A stretch of DNA of 62,916 nucleotides from Pseudomonadales bacterium (GCA_022822865.1 JAJDYJ010000007.1:1-62916), one strand, 5' to 3'; positions 7,776-14,828 are shown, numbered from the stretch's first letter. Program-made: numbers and translations. Notes: generated from the sequence alone by a model not told the origin.

Positions 7776-7968
7776 ATGAACGGCAAAACAGTGATTCAAT
7801 CAGGCCAGACCGCCGCCGCGCATGCGCCGGATGGCGATAACCCCCCCCCCCCAAGCACGCCTTGGCGCGCGCCCTCTGTATCGAAGCATCAATGTGGAGC
7901 GTGGCACGGGCGGTGGCAGTTATTACTCTGTATATGTTGAAGACACCTACTTTTTTCCGCGCAGTTGA
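7776..7968 (+). CDS. lasso-peptide precursor A5 (poly-C, out of frame here)
   Basis: ATG at 7776 opens MNGKTVIQSGQTAAAHAPDG and reaches a C12 tract (7841-7852). In the assembled frame it continues PWRAPSVSKHQCGAW to a stop. One base over, the sequence reads ARPLYRSINVERGTGGG then SYYSVYVEDTYFFPRS and a stop at 7966-7968. The second frame has the Thr, the invariant Gly, Glu9 and C-terminal Ser of the family. With 11 or 14 C it joins the ATG; with 11 C it gives a 63-residue precursor. The W-x-A-P-S box stays in the first frame, so a second indel near 7873-7880 is an alternative. Confidence 0.65.
7841..7852 (+). repeat. C12 homopolymer inside precursor A5 (OFF length)
   Basis: Twelve C; 11 or 14 would bring the Ser-ending core into frame. 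Confidence 0.85.
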
Positions 7969-7984
7969 TCGCTGACCGGACTGG

Positions 7985-8908
7985 GTGGACGCCGGATTTT
8001 ACACGGCCTATGGCCTGCGCTTCCGTTCCGAAGTGCCATTGCCCCATTTCGGCGTGGCGCCGGCCGGAAAGGCGGATGTCGTTGTGCGACGCGGCGCCGT
8101 GCCACAGGCGCTCCGTAACCCGGCCCAAACCTCATCCCGCTGGGAGGCGGCCCGCGGAGATTTTCTGCTACGGGTTGATGAACGACTTCGATATCGCGTG
8201 ACCGAAGGGCGCCATGTTGTGGTGGACAGCCCCGACGGCGCCGACAGTCTCGCCGCGGCTTATCTGATGGGCACCGTTTGCACGGCGCTGCTGCAGCAGC
8301 GGGGCTTGGTCACACTGCATGCCAGCGCGGTGTGCACCAAGCGGGGCGCGGTCCTTTTCCTGGGCAAATCGGGCGCTGGCAAATCAACGCTCGCCGCGGC
8401 ATTGGCGGCCCGGGGCTACCCGGTACTCACCGACGATGTGGCCGCATTGCAAACCCTTCCACATGGACCACCGCGGGTTCTGTCCGGCTATCCGAATCTC
8501 CGCTTGTGGTCCGATGCATTTGATCGGCTCGATCTTCCAGCCGAATCTCGAAACCGGGTGCGGGACGGTCTCGACAAATATCTCTGGCCTATCGACAGGT
8601 TCGCCATGCGGCCGCAAACCATTCGGGCCGCATATGTTCTTCAAGCCAGGGAAACCGGAACCCCCGAACTGGTCCGCGTGGCGCCGGCAAAGGCGCTGCG
8701 GGCCCTTGGGCGGCACACCCATCGCCGCCGTCTCATCAAAGCGATGGGGAACCAGGACGCGCACTTCGGGGTCCTGGCGCGCCTCGCGCGAAGCATTCCG
8801 GTCACACGCATTGTCCGGCCCGTGAAAGGCGCGGCGCTCGACGATATGGCCGCTCTTGTCGAACGCGACCTGTCCAACGATCCGCGAAACCGTTCCGGTC
8901 CGCCATGA
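7985..8908 (+). CDS. HPr kinase-like protein (lasso Ser kinase candidate) 2
   Basis: 307 residues, GTG start 16 bases after precursor A5. Same architecture as the kinase at 5520-6458: a variable N-terminus, LHASAV, Walker A GKSGAGKST at 127-135, and RGYPVLTDDVAAL with the intact DD pair that binds metal and catalyses transfer in HPr kinases. It is therefore the better candidate for active phosphorylation of precursor C-terminal Ser. It is paired with its own precursor, so A5 may be its preferred substrate. Confidence 0.82.
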   Translation: MDAGFYTAYGLRFRSEVPLPHFGVAPAGKADVVVRRGAVPQALRNPAQTSSRWEAARGDFLLRVDERLRYRVTEGRHVVVDSPDGADSLAAAYLMGTVCTALLQQRGLVTLHASAVCTKRGAVLFLGKSGAGKSTLAAALAARGYPVLTDDVAALQTLPHGPPRVLSGYPNLRLWSDAFDRLDLPAESRNRVRDGLDKYLWPIDRFAMRPQTIRAAYVLQARETGTPELVRVAPAKALRALGRHTHRRRLIKAMGNQDAHFGVLARLARSIPVTRIVRPVKGAALDDMAALVERDLSNDPRNRSGPP

Positions 8909-8919
8909 CCTTAGCCCCA

Positions 8920-8943
8920 AAACCCGGACGCTGTGCCGGGTTT
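8920..8943. terminator. stem-loop between convergent genes
   Basis: Perfect 8-bp stem AAACCCGG/CCGGGTTT with an 8-base loop, placed between the kinase stop (8908) and the convergent precursor A6 stop (8947). The T-runs are short (TTT on plus, TTTT on minus), so a weak bidirectional terminator is likely. Confidence 0.55.
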
Positions 8944-8946
8944 CAG

Positions 8947-9134
8947 TTAGCTTATTGGGGCATAATACGATAGCTCACCGTAATTTGAGGTGGGTGTGCC
9001 GCTTCCGGTGTGTCCTTTCAAATCCAATTCGCGTATGGATGGCCGTCTCCAGGGTTTCGTCAAAAAATGGGGGGGGGGGGGGGTAAACTGCCCTCGAACG
9101 CACCAGCGGGCGTTTGCCGTGTCAAATCGTTCAT
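8947..9134 (-). CDS. lasso-peptide precursor A6 (poly-C, out of frame here)
   Basis: Minus strand. ATG at 9134 with GGAG upstream opens MNDLTRQTPAGAFEGSL and reaches a C15 tract (9069-9083), after which the frame ends at once (IF stop). One base over, the sequence reads HFLTKPWRRPSIRELDLKGH then TGSGTPTSNYGELSYYAPIS. The core has Glu9 counted from the Gly at Thr+3, two Tyr pairs and C-terminal Ser. 13 or 16 C would restore one reading frame; with 16 C it gives 62 residues. It is divergent from the second sulfotransferase. Confidence 0.78.
9069..9083 (-). repeat. C15 (minus) homopolymer inside precursor A6 (OFF length)
   Basis: Fifteen G on the plus strand; 13 or 16 would join start codon to leader and core. 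Confidence 0.9.
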
Positions 9135-9198
9135 GAAACAATCTCCGGTAATCGGTTATTCTGCCGTGATTGTATGCAAATTCGTCACTTCTGTATAG

Positions 9199-9927
9199 AT
9201 GATGATTGTCACCGACCACTTCGTCTACATCCACGTCTCGCGCACCGGCGGCACCTTCCTCAATCGCCTGATCCTGGACCAGGCGCCCGGCGCGCGCATG
9301 ATTCAGTACCACGGCCATCTGGAAAGGCTTCCGGCCGCGTATTCCCACCTGCCCGTAATCGGATTCGCGCGCAACCCCTGGGACTGGTACATGTCCATGT
9401 TCCACGATTACCGCCGCAAGCGGCAATTCGTCTTCCAGATCATCTCGGAACAGGGCACGCTCGATTTTGAAAGCACGGTTGCCCGGTTTCTCAATCTGGG
9501 GAACGGCAGCCGCGAGAGCCGGGAATTGCTGCGGCGTCTTGCGGCGGCGGCTCCGACAACCATTGACACGCGACGGCCCGGACGAAACCACCTGCCCGGA
9601 CTCAGGTCGGATCACTTCTCCAACTATCCCTCGGGTATCGGTTACTACGGCTGGTTGTTCAACCTCATGTTCCGCACCGGTCGCGAGCGGAACATCCTGT
9701 TCGGCCGATTCGAGAACCTTCGGGATGACGCGCTGCGGCTGTTCGAAGAGACGGGCGCCCCGATCTCGAAAAGCATCGCGGACTATCTGGGCGCCGCCCC
9801 GGCACTCAACGCGAGCCCGCGCCCGGGGAATTTCGCCGACGCCTACAGCCCGGCGCTCAAGTCGCTCGTCGAGGAAAGAGAGCGCGGCCTTATCGAGAAG
9901 TTTGACTACCGATTCCAGCAGCGTTGA
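9199..9927 (+). CDS. sulfotransferase family protein 2
   Basis: 242 residues. The N-terminus VYIHVSRTGGTFLNRLI matches the 5'-phosphosulfate loop of membrane-type/sulfotransferase family 2 proteins. GFARNPWDWYMSMFHDYR is the 3'-phosphate site. The later part (SNYPSGIGYYGWLFNLMF; NILFGRFENLRDDALRLFEE) is typical. It is only distantly related to the sulfotransferase at 4672-5529. It stands divergently beside precursor A6, whose core has two Tyr pairs. A copy of its last 31 codons reappears downstream of the next gene, at 11237-11329. Confidence 0.85.
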   Translation: MMIVTDHFVYIHVSRTGGTFLNRLILDQAPGARMIQYHGHLERLPAAYSHLPVIGFARNPWDWYMSMFHDYRRKRQFVFQIISEQGTLDFESTVARFLNLGNGSRESRELLRRLAAAAPTTIDTRRPGRNHLPGLRSDHFSNYPSGIGYYGWLFNLMFRTGRERNILFGRFENLRDDALRLFEETGAPISKSIADYLGAAPALNASPRPGNFADAYSPALKSLVEERERGLIEKFDYRFQQR

Positions 9928-10043
9928 GGCGACGGTTCCATGATTGGAAACAACGCCGGCTGCGGCTTCAAGGCATGGCTTTTATATATATTTATATCAT
10001 GGTATAAGGCATTGGCTTTATAAATGAATATAAATTCAGTCTC

Positions 10044-11228
10044 ATGGATCCGTTAGGAAACCCGTTCGCACCTGGAGCAGGCTCCCAACCGCCCGAACTC
10101 GCGGGCCGCGACCACATCCTGGCACAGGCCGATATCGCATTGCAGAGGGTCTTGCTGGGCAGGCAGGATCGTTCCCAGATCATGCTTGGCCTGCGCGGTG
10201 TCGGCAAAACCGTGCTGCTCAACAAGATAGAGCAACTAGCGGAAAACCATGGTCATATTGCTTCCTTTGTCGAAGCGCCGGAAGACCTCGGTCTGGCGCA
10301 AACCCTGTATCCCCGAATGGCGCAACTTCTGAGACGGCTGTCCGCGATGGAATCGGCCAAGGCGAGGGTTGTCGCGGGAATGCGGGCATTGCGCGGATTC
10401 GCAGTCGCCTTCAAGATTGGCCCCCTGGAGGTTTCTCTGCCAGCCGACCCCGAGCCGGGGGTTGCCGACAGCGGCTTGCTGGAGGCAGATCTGGCAGACT
10501 TGTTCGTCCGTATCGGAGAGGCCGCCCGGAGCGCAGGAAAAGGTTGGGCGTTGATCGTTGATGAAGTCCAGTACCTGCAAACCGAGGAATTGGCCGCGGT
10601 GATAGTTGCTCTCCACCGCGCCAGTCAAAGAGGGTTGCCCGTCGTTTTCTTCGGCGCTGGATTGCCGCAAGTGGCACGGCTCGCTGGCGAAGCGAAATCC
10701 TACGCGGAGAGACTTTTCACGTTTTTTAGTGTCGGCGCCCTGGAATCCGATTCGGCGAAGCAGGCCATTGTCGAGCCGATACGCGCAGGCGGCGAAACAA
10801 TCACCCCAGCGGCGGCAGATCGAATCATCCGCGAAACGCAAGGTTACCCCTATTTTTTGCAGGAATGGGGATTCCAGACCTGGAAACTCGCGCAGCGCTC
10901 ACCCATATCCGAAGATGTCGTCGAAAGAGCCACCAGGATGGCGCTCGAACAACTGGACAATGGATTTTTCCGTGTCCGCTACGACCATCTGACTGCGGGG
11001 GAGCGAAATTATGTCAGGGCCATGTCGCAATTGGGCAAAGGTCCTTACAAGACCGCCGAAGTCGCTGGGATAATGAAGGAGAAAATCACGGCGCTCGGCC
11101 CACGCCGCGCAAACATCGTGAAGAAAGGCATCATCTATAGCCCCGGCCACGGCAAATTGGATTTCACAGTACCCTTGTTCGATGAGTTTGTACGCAGGGA
11201 AGCGTCCAATTTGGATAGTCGTGCCTAA
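10044..11228 (+). CDS. AAA+ (Orc/Cdc6-like) ATPase
   Basis: 394 residues with Walker A GLRGVGKTV at 49-57, Walker B ALIVDEVQYL around 169-178, a sensor-like FFGAGLPQ and a C-terminal winged-helix-like region. It belongs to the archaeal-ATPase/ORC-like group that is widespread in bacteria and often mobile. The preceding 100 bases are unusually AT-rich (TATATATATTTATATC). The gene lies exactly between the sulfotransferase 2 stop and a second copy of that gene's last codons, so it looks like a cargo inserted with duplication of flanking sequence. Function unknown; defence or mobile-element regulation are possible. Confidence 0.75.
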   Translation: MDPLGNPFAPGAGSQPPELAGRDHILAQADIALQRVLLGRQDRSQIMLGLRGVGKTVLLNKIEQLAENHGHIASFVEAPEDLGLAQTLYPRMAQLLRRLSAMESAKARVVAGMRALRGFAVAFKIGPLEVSLPADPEPGVADSGLLEADLADLFVRIGEAARSAGKGWALIVDEVQYLQTEELAAVIVALHRASQRGLPVVFFGAGLPQVARLAGEAKSYAERLFTFFSVGALESDSAKQAIVEPIRAGGETITPAAADRIIRETQGYPYFLQEWGFQTWKLAQRSPISEDVVERATRMALEQLDNGFFRVRYDHLTAGERNYVRAMSQLGKGPYKTAEVAGIMKEKITALGPRRANIVKKGIIYSPGHGKLDFTVPLFDEFVRREASNLDSRA

Positions 11229-11236
11229 TGTGGGTT

Positions 11237-11329
11237 GACGACGCCTGCGACCCGGCGTTGGCGCGGCTCGTCGCGGAAAGAGAGAGCGGCCTTATCGAGA
11301 AATTTGACTACCAGTTCCAATGGCGCTGA
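11237..11329 (+). pseudogene. duplicated tail of sulfotransferase 2
   Basis: 31 codons ending LVAERESGLIEKFDYQFQWR, matching the end of the gene at 9199-9927 (LVEERERGLIEKFDYRFQQR) in both protein and DNA. No upstream part remains. Confidence 0.85.
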
Positions 11330-11358
11330 AGCCTGACTCGCTACTCGCGGCTTTTCCA

Positions 11359-11565
11359 TCAGCTATCCGGGCGGGCGTACAAGTCCTCACAGCATGATCC
11401 CTCATAGGGTCCGTTGGCTGTGAACTGTTCAAGGCTCATTTCACGCACTGACGGCATCGACCAGACCCTCATGCGTTCCGGGGGGGGGGGGGGGGGGGTA
11501 GCAACGCTATCTGGCTTGTACGCGCCAGCCGACGGTTCCGAATTTTCCAGCATTTCTTTTTTCAT
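11359..11565 (-). CDS. lasso-peptide precursor A7 (poly-C, in frame)
   Basis: 68 residues on the minus strand, ATG at 11565 with GGGG upstream. N-terminus MKKEMLENSEPSAGAYKPDS, then Pro6 from the longest tract (C19), leader RVWSMPSVREMSLEQFT and core TANGPYEGSCCEDLYARPDS. Counted from the Gly at Thr+3 the ring acid is Glu9. Asn, not Gly/Ser/Ala, precedes that Gly, which argues that the Gly is residue 1. It shares the adjacent Cys-Cys-Glu of A4 and ends in Ser. Confidence 0.85.
   Translation of the reverse strand: MKKEMLENSEPSAGAYKPDSVATPPPPPPERMRVWSMPSVREMSLEQFTANGPYEGSCCEDLYARPDS
11480..11498 (-). repeat. C19 (minus) homopolymer inside precursor A7 (ON length)
   Basis: Nineteen G on the plus strand, the longest homopolymer in the window; currently in frame. 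Confidence 0.9.
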
Positions 11566-11626
11566 GATGTTGCCCCATAGCACTGAATGAATCGAGAATT
11601 ACAAAGCATAGCATCATACCGGGTCA

Positions 11627-12067
11627 TTATCCTGTCCCATTTCCGCTGGGAATCTGACTCACGAAATACGATACACCCAGTGTTATGGAGGAAGCGATCA
11701 CGCTGGTGATCAACGCTGCTATCCATGCTCGATGTGCATACAAACATCTTTTTGCCTTCTCCCGGCGGGAAAGCGATTTCCAGTATCTTTTCCATACATT
11801 GCGACAGAGTTCAGAGAGGTCATTTTCCACCTTCCAGTCCTCTGCACCACCGCCCTTGATGAAATAGAGAGTAACCAAAAAACCGCGAGACTCGCCGGTT
11901 CTGGCAAACCACGCAATATGCGTTCCTGAAAAATTCTCGTACATCACTCCATCAGGACAATATGAACGACCCGTTATCTTCGTCTTGCTTGTCTTGTCAT
12001 TGCCCTTCGTGGTCTCTGTGGTTACTTCAAATCCCCGATGCTCAACCCTGTACATTGGATCAATCAT
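11627..12067 (-). CDS. hypothetical membrane protein, third gene of a 2TM trio
   Basis: 146 residues; ATG with GAGAGAGG upstream. The soluble N-terminal region (TGRSYCPDGVMYENFSGTHI; LVTLYFIKGG) is followed by one C-terminal transmembrane helix (AALITSVIASSITLGVSYFV). No family recognised. GC content is lower than the surroundings. It follows the Pro-rich gene and the 2TM gene on the same strand, so the three probably act together. Confidence 0.6.
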   Translation of the reverse strand: MIDPMYRVEHRGFEVTTETTKGNDKTSKTKITGRSYCPDGVMYENFSGTHIAWFARTGESRGFLVTLYFIKGGGAEDWKVENDLSELCRNVWKRYWKSLSRREKAKRCLYAHRAWIAALITSVIASSITLGVSYFVSQIPSGNGTG

Positions 12068-12117
12068 AGCTACCTCTCTCAGGGAGCAGCATTCCGAGTC
12101 TACCCATCGTTACCACC

Positions 12118-12291
12118 TTACTTCTTCTTTCTCGGCGGTGGCTCTGGAATAGGGACATCAGAGGGCTTTTCAGGGTTGTGTGAAAATCTATCTGGAGGGC
12201 CGCTTTTCTGAATTTCGGATGGCCTGTCTTGAGATGGCCTCGATGGGGATGGGCGCTGAGGCGCGGATTTTCTTGATTCATCCGATGACAT
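12118..12291 (-). CDS. small Pro/Ser-rich protein
   Basis: 57 residues from ATG at 12291 (MSSDESRKSAPQRPSPSRPS), low-complexity and basic/proline-rich, ending PPPRKKK. It overlaps the end of the upstream 2TM gene by 14 bases, which suggests translational coupling. Short Pro-rich partners next to 2TM effector-like genes are seen elsewhere, but no function is assigned. Confidence 0.5.
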   Translation of the reverse strand: MSSDESRKSAPQRPSPSRPSQDRPSEIQKSGPPDRFSHNPEKPSDVPIPEPPPRKKK

Positions 12292-12811
12292 AGCGTTCTT
12301 TTTCCTCTTTGTAGGCGGCTTCAGCACAAGCCTTGTTGAGTTTCTTGTGCGGCGCAATATCCAGATCGTTTACAGCACTGGCTATCTCTGATTCCAAGCG
12401 TCCAATTTCATTTTGCAAATCTGGAACCGACTCCTCATCTTCCACCGCTTCCCAAAGCGCTCTGTACTCTCTTCGCACTGATCGCAGCTTGGCGGAAACT
12501 CTGCCGAACTGTGAAATCTTGTCGTCATACTGCATGGCGCTGTCAAACAAAACCAGAATCACAACGGCCAATCCAGCCCACGGCGCAATCCACGCAAAGT
12601 CATCTGTGGCCAATGGCAAGGCGGCGATTGCTCCCGCCACACTTAAAAGAAATCGTATGAAGCGCCGCTGCCAAACAAGTCGGTTCTTTAGCACTGTATA
12701 GAATCGAGCAACCCGGCTGGCCTCAAAAAGATTGTGCCAGACTGACCGCCTTACGGTATCAGAGATCATGGCATACCCCGCTATATCTATGTGATATGAC
12801 TGTTTCATCAT
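12278..12811 (-). CDS. 2TM coiled-coil protein, SLATT-like
   Basis: 177 residues. A basic helical N-terminus is followed by two closely spaced transmembrane helices (FLLSVAGAIAALPLAT; IAPWAGLAVVILVLFDSAM), then a long coiled coil (KISQFGRVSAKLRSVRREYR). This matches the layout of SLATT domains, 2TM effectors thought to form pores in nucleotide-signalling conflict systems. No SMODS or SLOG partner is adjacent. It is the first gene of a minus-strand trio of lower GC. Confidence 0.6.
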   Translation of the reverse strand: MMKQSYHIDIAGYAMISDTVRRSVWHNLFEASRVARFYTVLKNRLVWQRRFIRFLLSVAGAIAALPLATDDFAWIAPWAGLAVVILVLFDSAMQYDDKISQFGRVSAKLRSVRREYRALWEAVEDEESVPDLQNEIGRLESEIASAVNDLDIAPHKKLNKACAEAAYKEEKERYVIG

Positions 12812-12825
12812 ACCCCTTGACGCCT

Positions 12826-12845
12826 CCCCCCCTCAAGGGGGGGGG
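12826..12845. repeat. C7-TCAA-G9 hairpin upstream of the 2TM gene
   Basis: Seven C, TCAA, nine G: a homopolymeric hairpin 15 bases upstream of the minus-strand 2TM gene start. It could terminate, attenuate or slip. Confidence 0.6.
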
Positions 12846-12983
12846 CAAACCATGTCCAGCCGCCTACCATTGGGGCCTGGCGGCTCGATTCCCCGAAACC
12901 GCGACCTCCCTGTTGTCCGCCTCGCGGCTGAACACGGCGCGATGGCGATTGTCGGCGCTGGATAGTCGGCGGGAACCGCGGGG

Positions 12984-13412
12984 CTACAGGGGATTGCGCG
13001 CCGCCAGTGCGGGAAACCGGCTGAAATCGCGGTCGGCGGTCCACAGTTCGGTAACGCCATGCGTCAGGCACAGGGCCGCCACTCTGGCGTCGTGAACTTT
13101 CGGACCCGATATCCGGCCCTTCGCCAGCATGCCGGTCAACGCTTCCCAATGATCGTGCGTTTCACCGATGAGTTCGGCAACCGGAGATTCCAGCCAGGCT
13201 TCGACCTGATCGATAGCCTGCGAGACCGTGGATGGGGGTGAGTAGATTCGGGGATGCGTCACGATCGCCAGGAACTCGTGTACACATGGCCATGGCAGTC
13301 CCCAACTGACGCGTCCTTGCGCGAGTGACTCGACGCAGGCTTTCGCGCTGTCGTGCCATTCCGAATCCGCGCGGTGCGCGTACACCAGAATGTTGGTGTC
13401 GGTTGCAATCAA
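12984..13412 (-). CDS. PIN-domain toxin (VapC-like)
   Basis: About 142 residues from a TTG whose first bases overlap the antitoxin TGA. PIN ribonuclease signature: ATDTNILVYAHR with the first Asp, an internal Glu in VHEFLAIV, and KVHDARVAALCLTHGVTELW then TADRDFSRF near the C-terminus. VapC-type toxins cleave tRNA or rRNA. It forms a standard antitoxin-toxin operon with the next gene. A longer reading to 13454 is possible but would run through the antitoxin tail. Confidence 0.85.
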   Translation of the reverse strand: MIATDTNILVYAHRADSEWHDSAKACVESLAQGRVSWGLPWPCVHEFLAIVTHPRIYSPPSTVSQAIDQVEAWLESPVAELIGETHDHWEALTGMLAKGRISGPKVHDARVAALCLTHGVTELWTADRDFSRFPALAARNPL

Positions 13413-13654
13413 TCGCCGCGTCCTTCGTAGATCGAATCCCGGATTTTTGCCCAATCCGCGCCGCGGAATTGCTCTTGCAGACCGATCCCGGAAACACTGG
13501 CCTCCCTGAGCCGGAACTTGCCCGCACCGCTATCGGCGCGAATCGCCATGCGCAGTCCACGCTCGATCAGCGCACGAAGGGTGAGGTCGTGCCTCGCCGC
13601 ATGTTCTTTCGCGGTTTTCGCAAGGTCGTCGGCGATTTCAATGGTGGTTTTCAA
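13409..13654 (-). CDS. VapB-like antitoxin
   Basis: 81 residues, MKTTIEIADDLAKTAKEHAA, a ribbon-helix-helix-type N-terminus used by many VapB antitoxins. The C-terminal tail (ADWAKIRDSIYEGRGD) would bind the toxin. It is the upstream gene of the pair and overlaps the toxin start. Confidence 0.8.
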   Translation of the reverse strand: MKTTIEIADDLAKTAKEHAARHDLTLRALIERGLRMAIRADSGAGKFRLREASVSGIGLQEQFRGADWAKIRDSIYEGRGD

Positions 13655-13729
13655 TATGGGCGCCCATAATGTTGTTTACGGGTACCCATTCTAATGATAT
13701 TGGGCGAGCGTATCAAACTGAATCCCGGA

Positions 13730-14719
13730 TCAGGTCAGATCCTGTTCCGCCAGCGTTTTCAGTTCCCACTGCCAGGCGTGGGAAACGATGGTTTCGAGTT
13801 CCGGATGGCGCGGGTTCCAGCCGAGTTCAACCCTTGCGCGCGTCGAATCGCTGACGAGGCGGGCGGGGTCTCCTTTCCGGCGCGGCCCATACGCAACCGG
13901 AATCCCGGCGCCGGTTACGGCTTCCGCGGCATCTATCACTTCCCGAACCGAAAAGCCGTTTCCGTTTCCCAGATTGTAAGCCGCGCCGGATGCGCCATTC
14001 CAAAGCGCGCGCAGGGCGAGCAGGTGGGCGTCGCACAGGTCGTTCACGTGGATGTAGTCGCGGATACAGGTTCCATCGGGCGTGTCGTAATCCTCGCCGA
14101 AGACGGTGACGTTCCCGCGGCGGCCGGACGCGGCCCGCAGCACCAGGGGAATGAGATGCGTCTCGGGCTCGTGTGACTCGCCGATTTCGCCGTCGGGGTC
14201 CGCCCCGGCGGCATTGAAATAGCGCAGGCGTATCGATTTCAGTCCGTAGGCGGCGTCGTAATCGCGCAGGATTTCTTCCACCATGAGCTTGGTTCGCCCA
14301 TAGGGGTTTATCGGCGCCCTGGCATGGTTTTCGTCAATCCTTGGCTGTCGGGGTTCGCCGAAAATCGCCGCGGATGAGGAAAAGACAAGGTGGTTGACGC
14401 CGTGCGCGCGCATGGCGTCGAGCAGCGTGAGCGTGTTCGCCACATTGTTCGCATAGTACTTGGCCGGATTCTCGACGGACTCGCGAACCTCCATGTGCGC
14501 AGCGAAATGCATCACGCCGTCGAATTTTTCCGAGCGGAACAGGTCGTTCAGCAAATCCCGGTCGCCCAGGTCGCCTTTAACGAATTCTCCGAAAGTGACC
14601 GCGTCCCGCCACCCGGACGACAAGTCGTCCAGAGTCGTGGTCTCAAGGCCCGCGGCGCCCAGGCGCTTGACCATGTGCGACCCGATGTAACCCGCGCCCC
14701 CCACCACCAATACATGCAT
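13730..14719 (-). CDS. galE: UDP-glucose 4-epimerase
   Basis: 329 residues, full length for GalE. NAD-binding GGAGYIGS at 7-14, the SSSAAIFG strand at 114-121, catalytic YGRTK at 140-144, and LRYFNAAGADPDGEIGESHE followed by IRDYIHVNDL. It supplies UDP-galactose (or the N-acetyl form) for the adjacent polysaccharide. It is divergent from the export operon. Its 5' untranslated region holds a 15-base G tract, so expression may vary with tract length. Confidence 0.95.
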   Translation of the reverse strand: MHVLVVGGAGYIGSHMVKRLGAAGLETTTLDDLSSGWRDAVTFGEFVKGDLGDRDLLNDLFRSEKFDGVMHFAAHMEVRESVENPAKYYANNVANTLTLLDAMRAHGVNHLVFSSSAAIFGEPRQPRIDENHARAPINPYGRTKLMVEEILRDYDAAYGLKSIRLRYFNAAGADPDGEIGESHEPETHLIPLVLRAASGRRGNVTVFGEDYDTPDGTCIRDYIHVNDLCDAHLLALRALWNGASGAAYNLGNGNGFSVREVIDAAEAVTGAGIPVAYGPRRKGDPARLVSDSTRARVELGWNPRHPELETIVSHAWQWELKTLAEQDLT

Positions 14720-14781
14720 GACTGTCCAACCGCTTCTTCAACGATGCCCGCAAGCCACCACCGCAAGTTCGACGCTTGTTG

Positions 14782-14796
14782 CCCCCCCCCCCCCCC
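14782..14796 (-). repeat. G15 homopolymer in the galE 5' region
   Basis: Fifteen C on the plus strand (G on the coding strand), ending 63 bases upstream of the galE ATG and just downstream of a candidate promoter. It is not inside a convincing coding region. Confidence 0.85.
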
Positions 14797-14798
14797 GT

Positions 14799-14828
14799 AA
14801 TACAATTCCTGTCCCAATGTCGGGTCAA
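14799..14828 (-). promoter_or_regulatory. candidate galE promoter
   Basis: TTGACC (14823-14828) and TGTATT (14799-14804) on the minus strand with an 18-base spacer, immediately before the G15 tract. The -10 match is weak. Confidence 0.35.
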
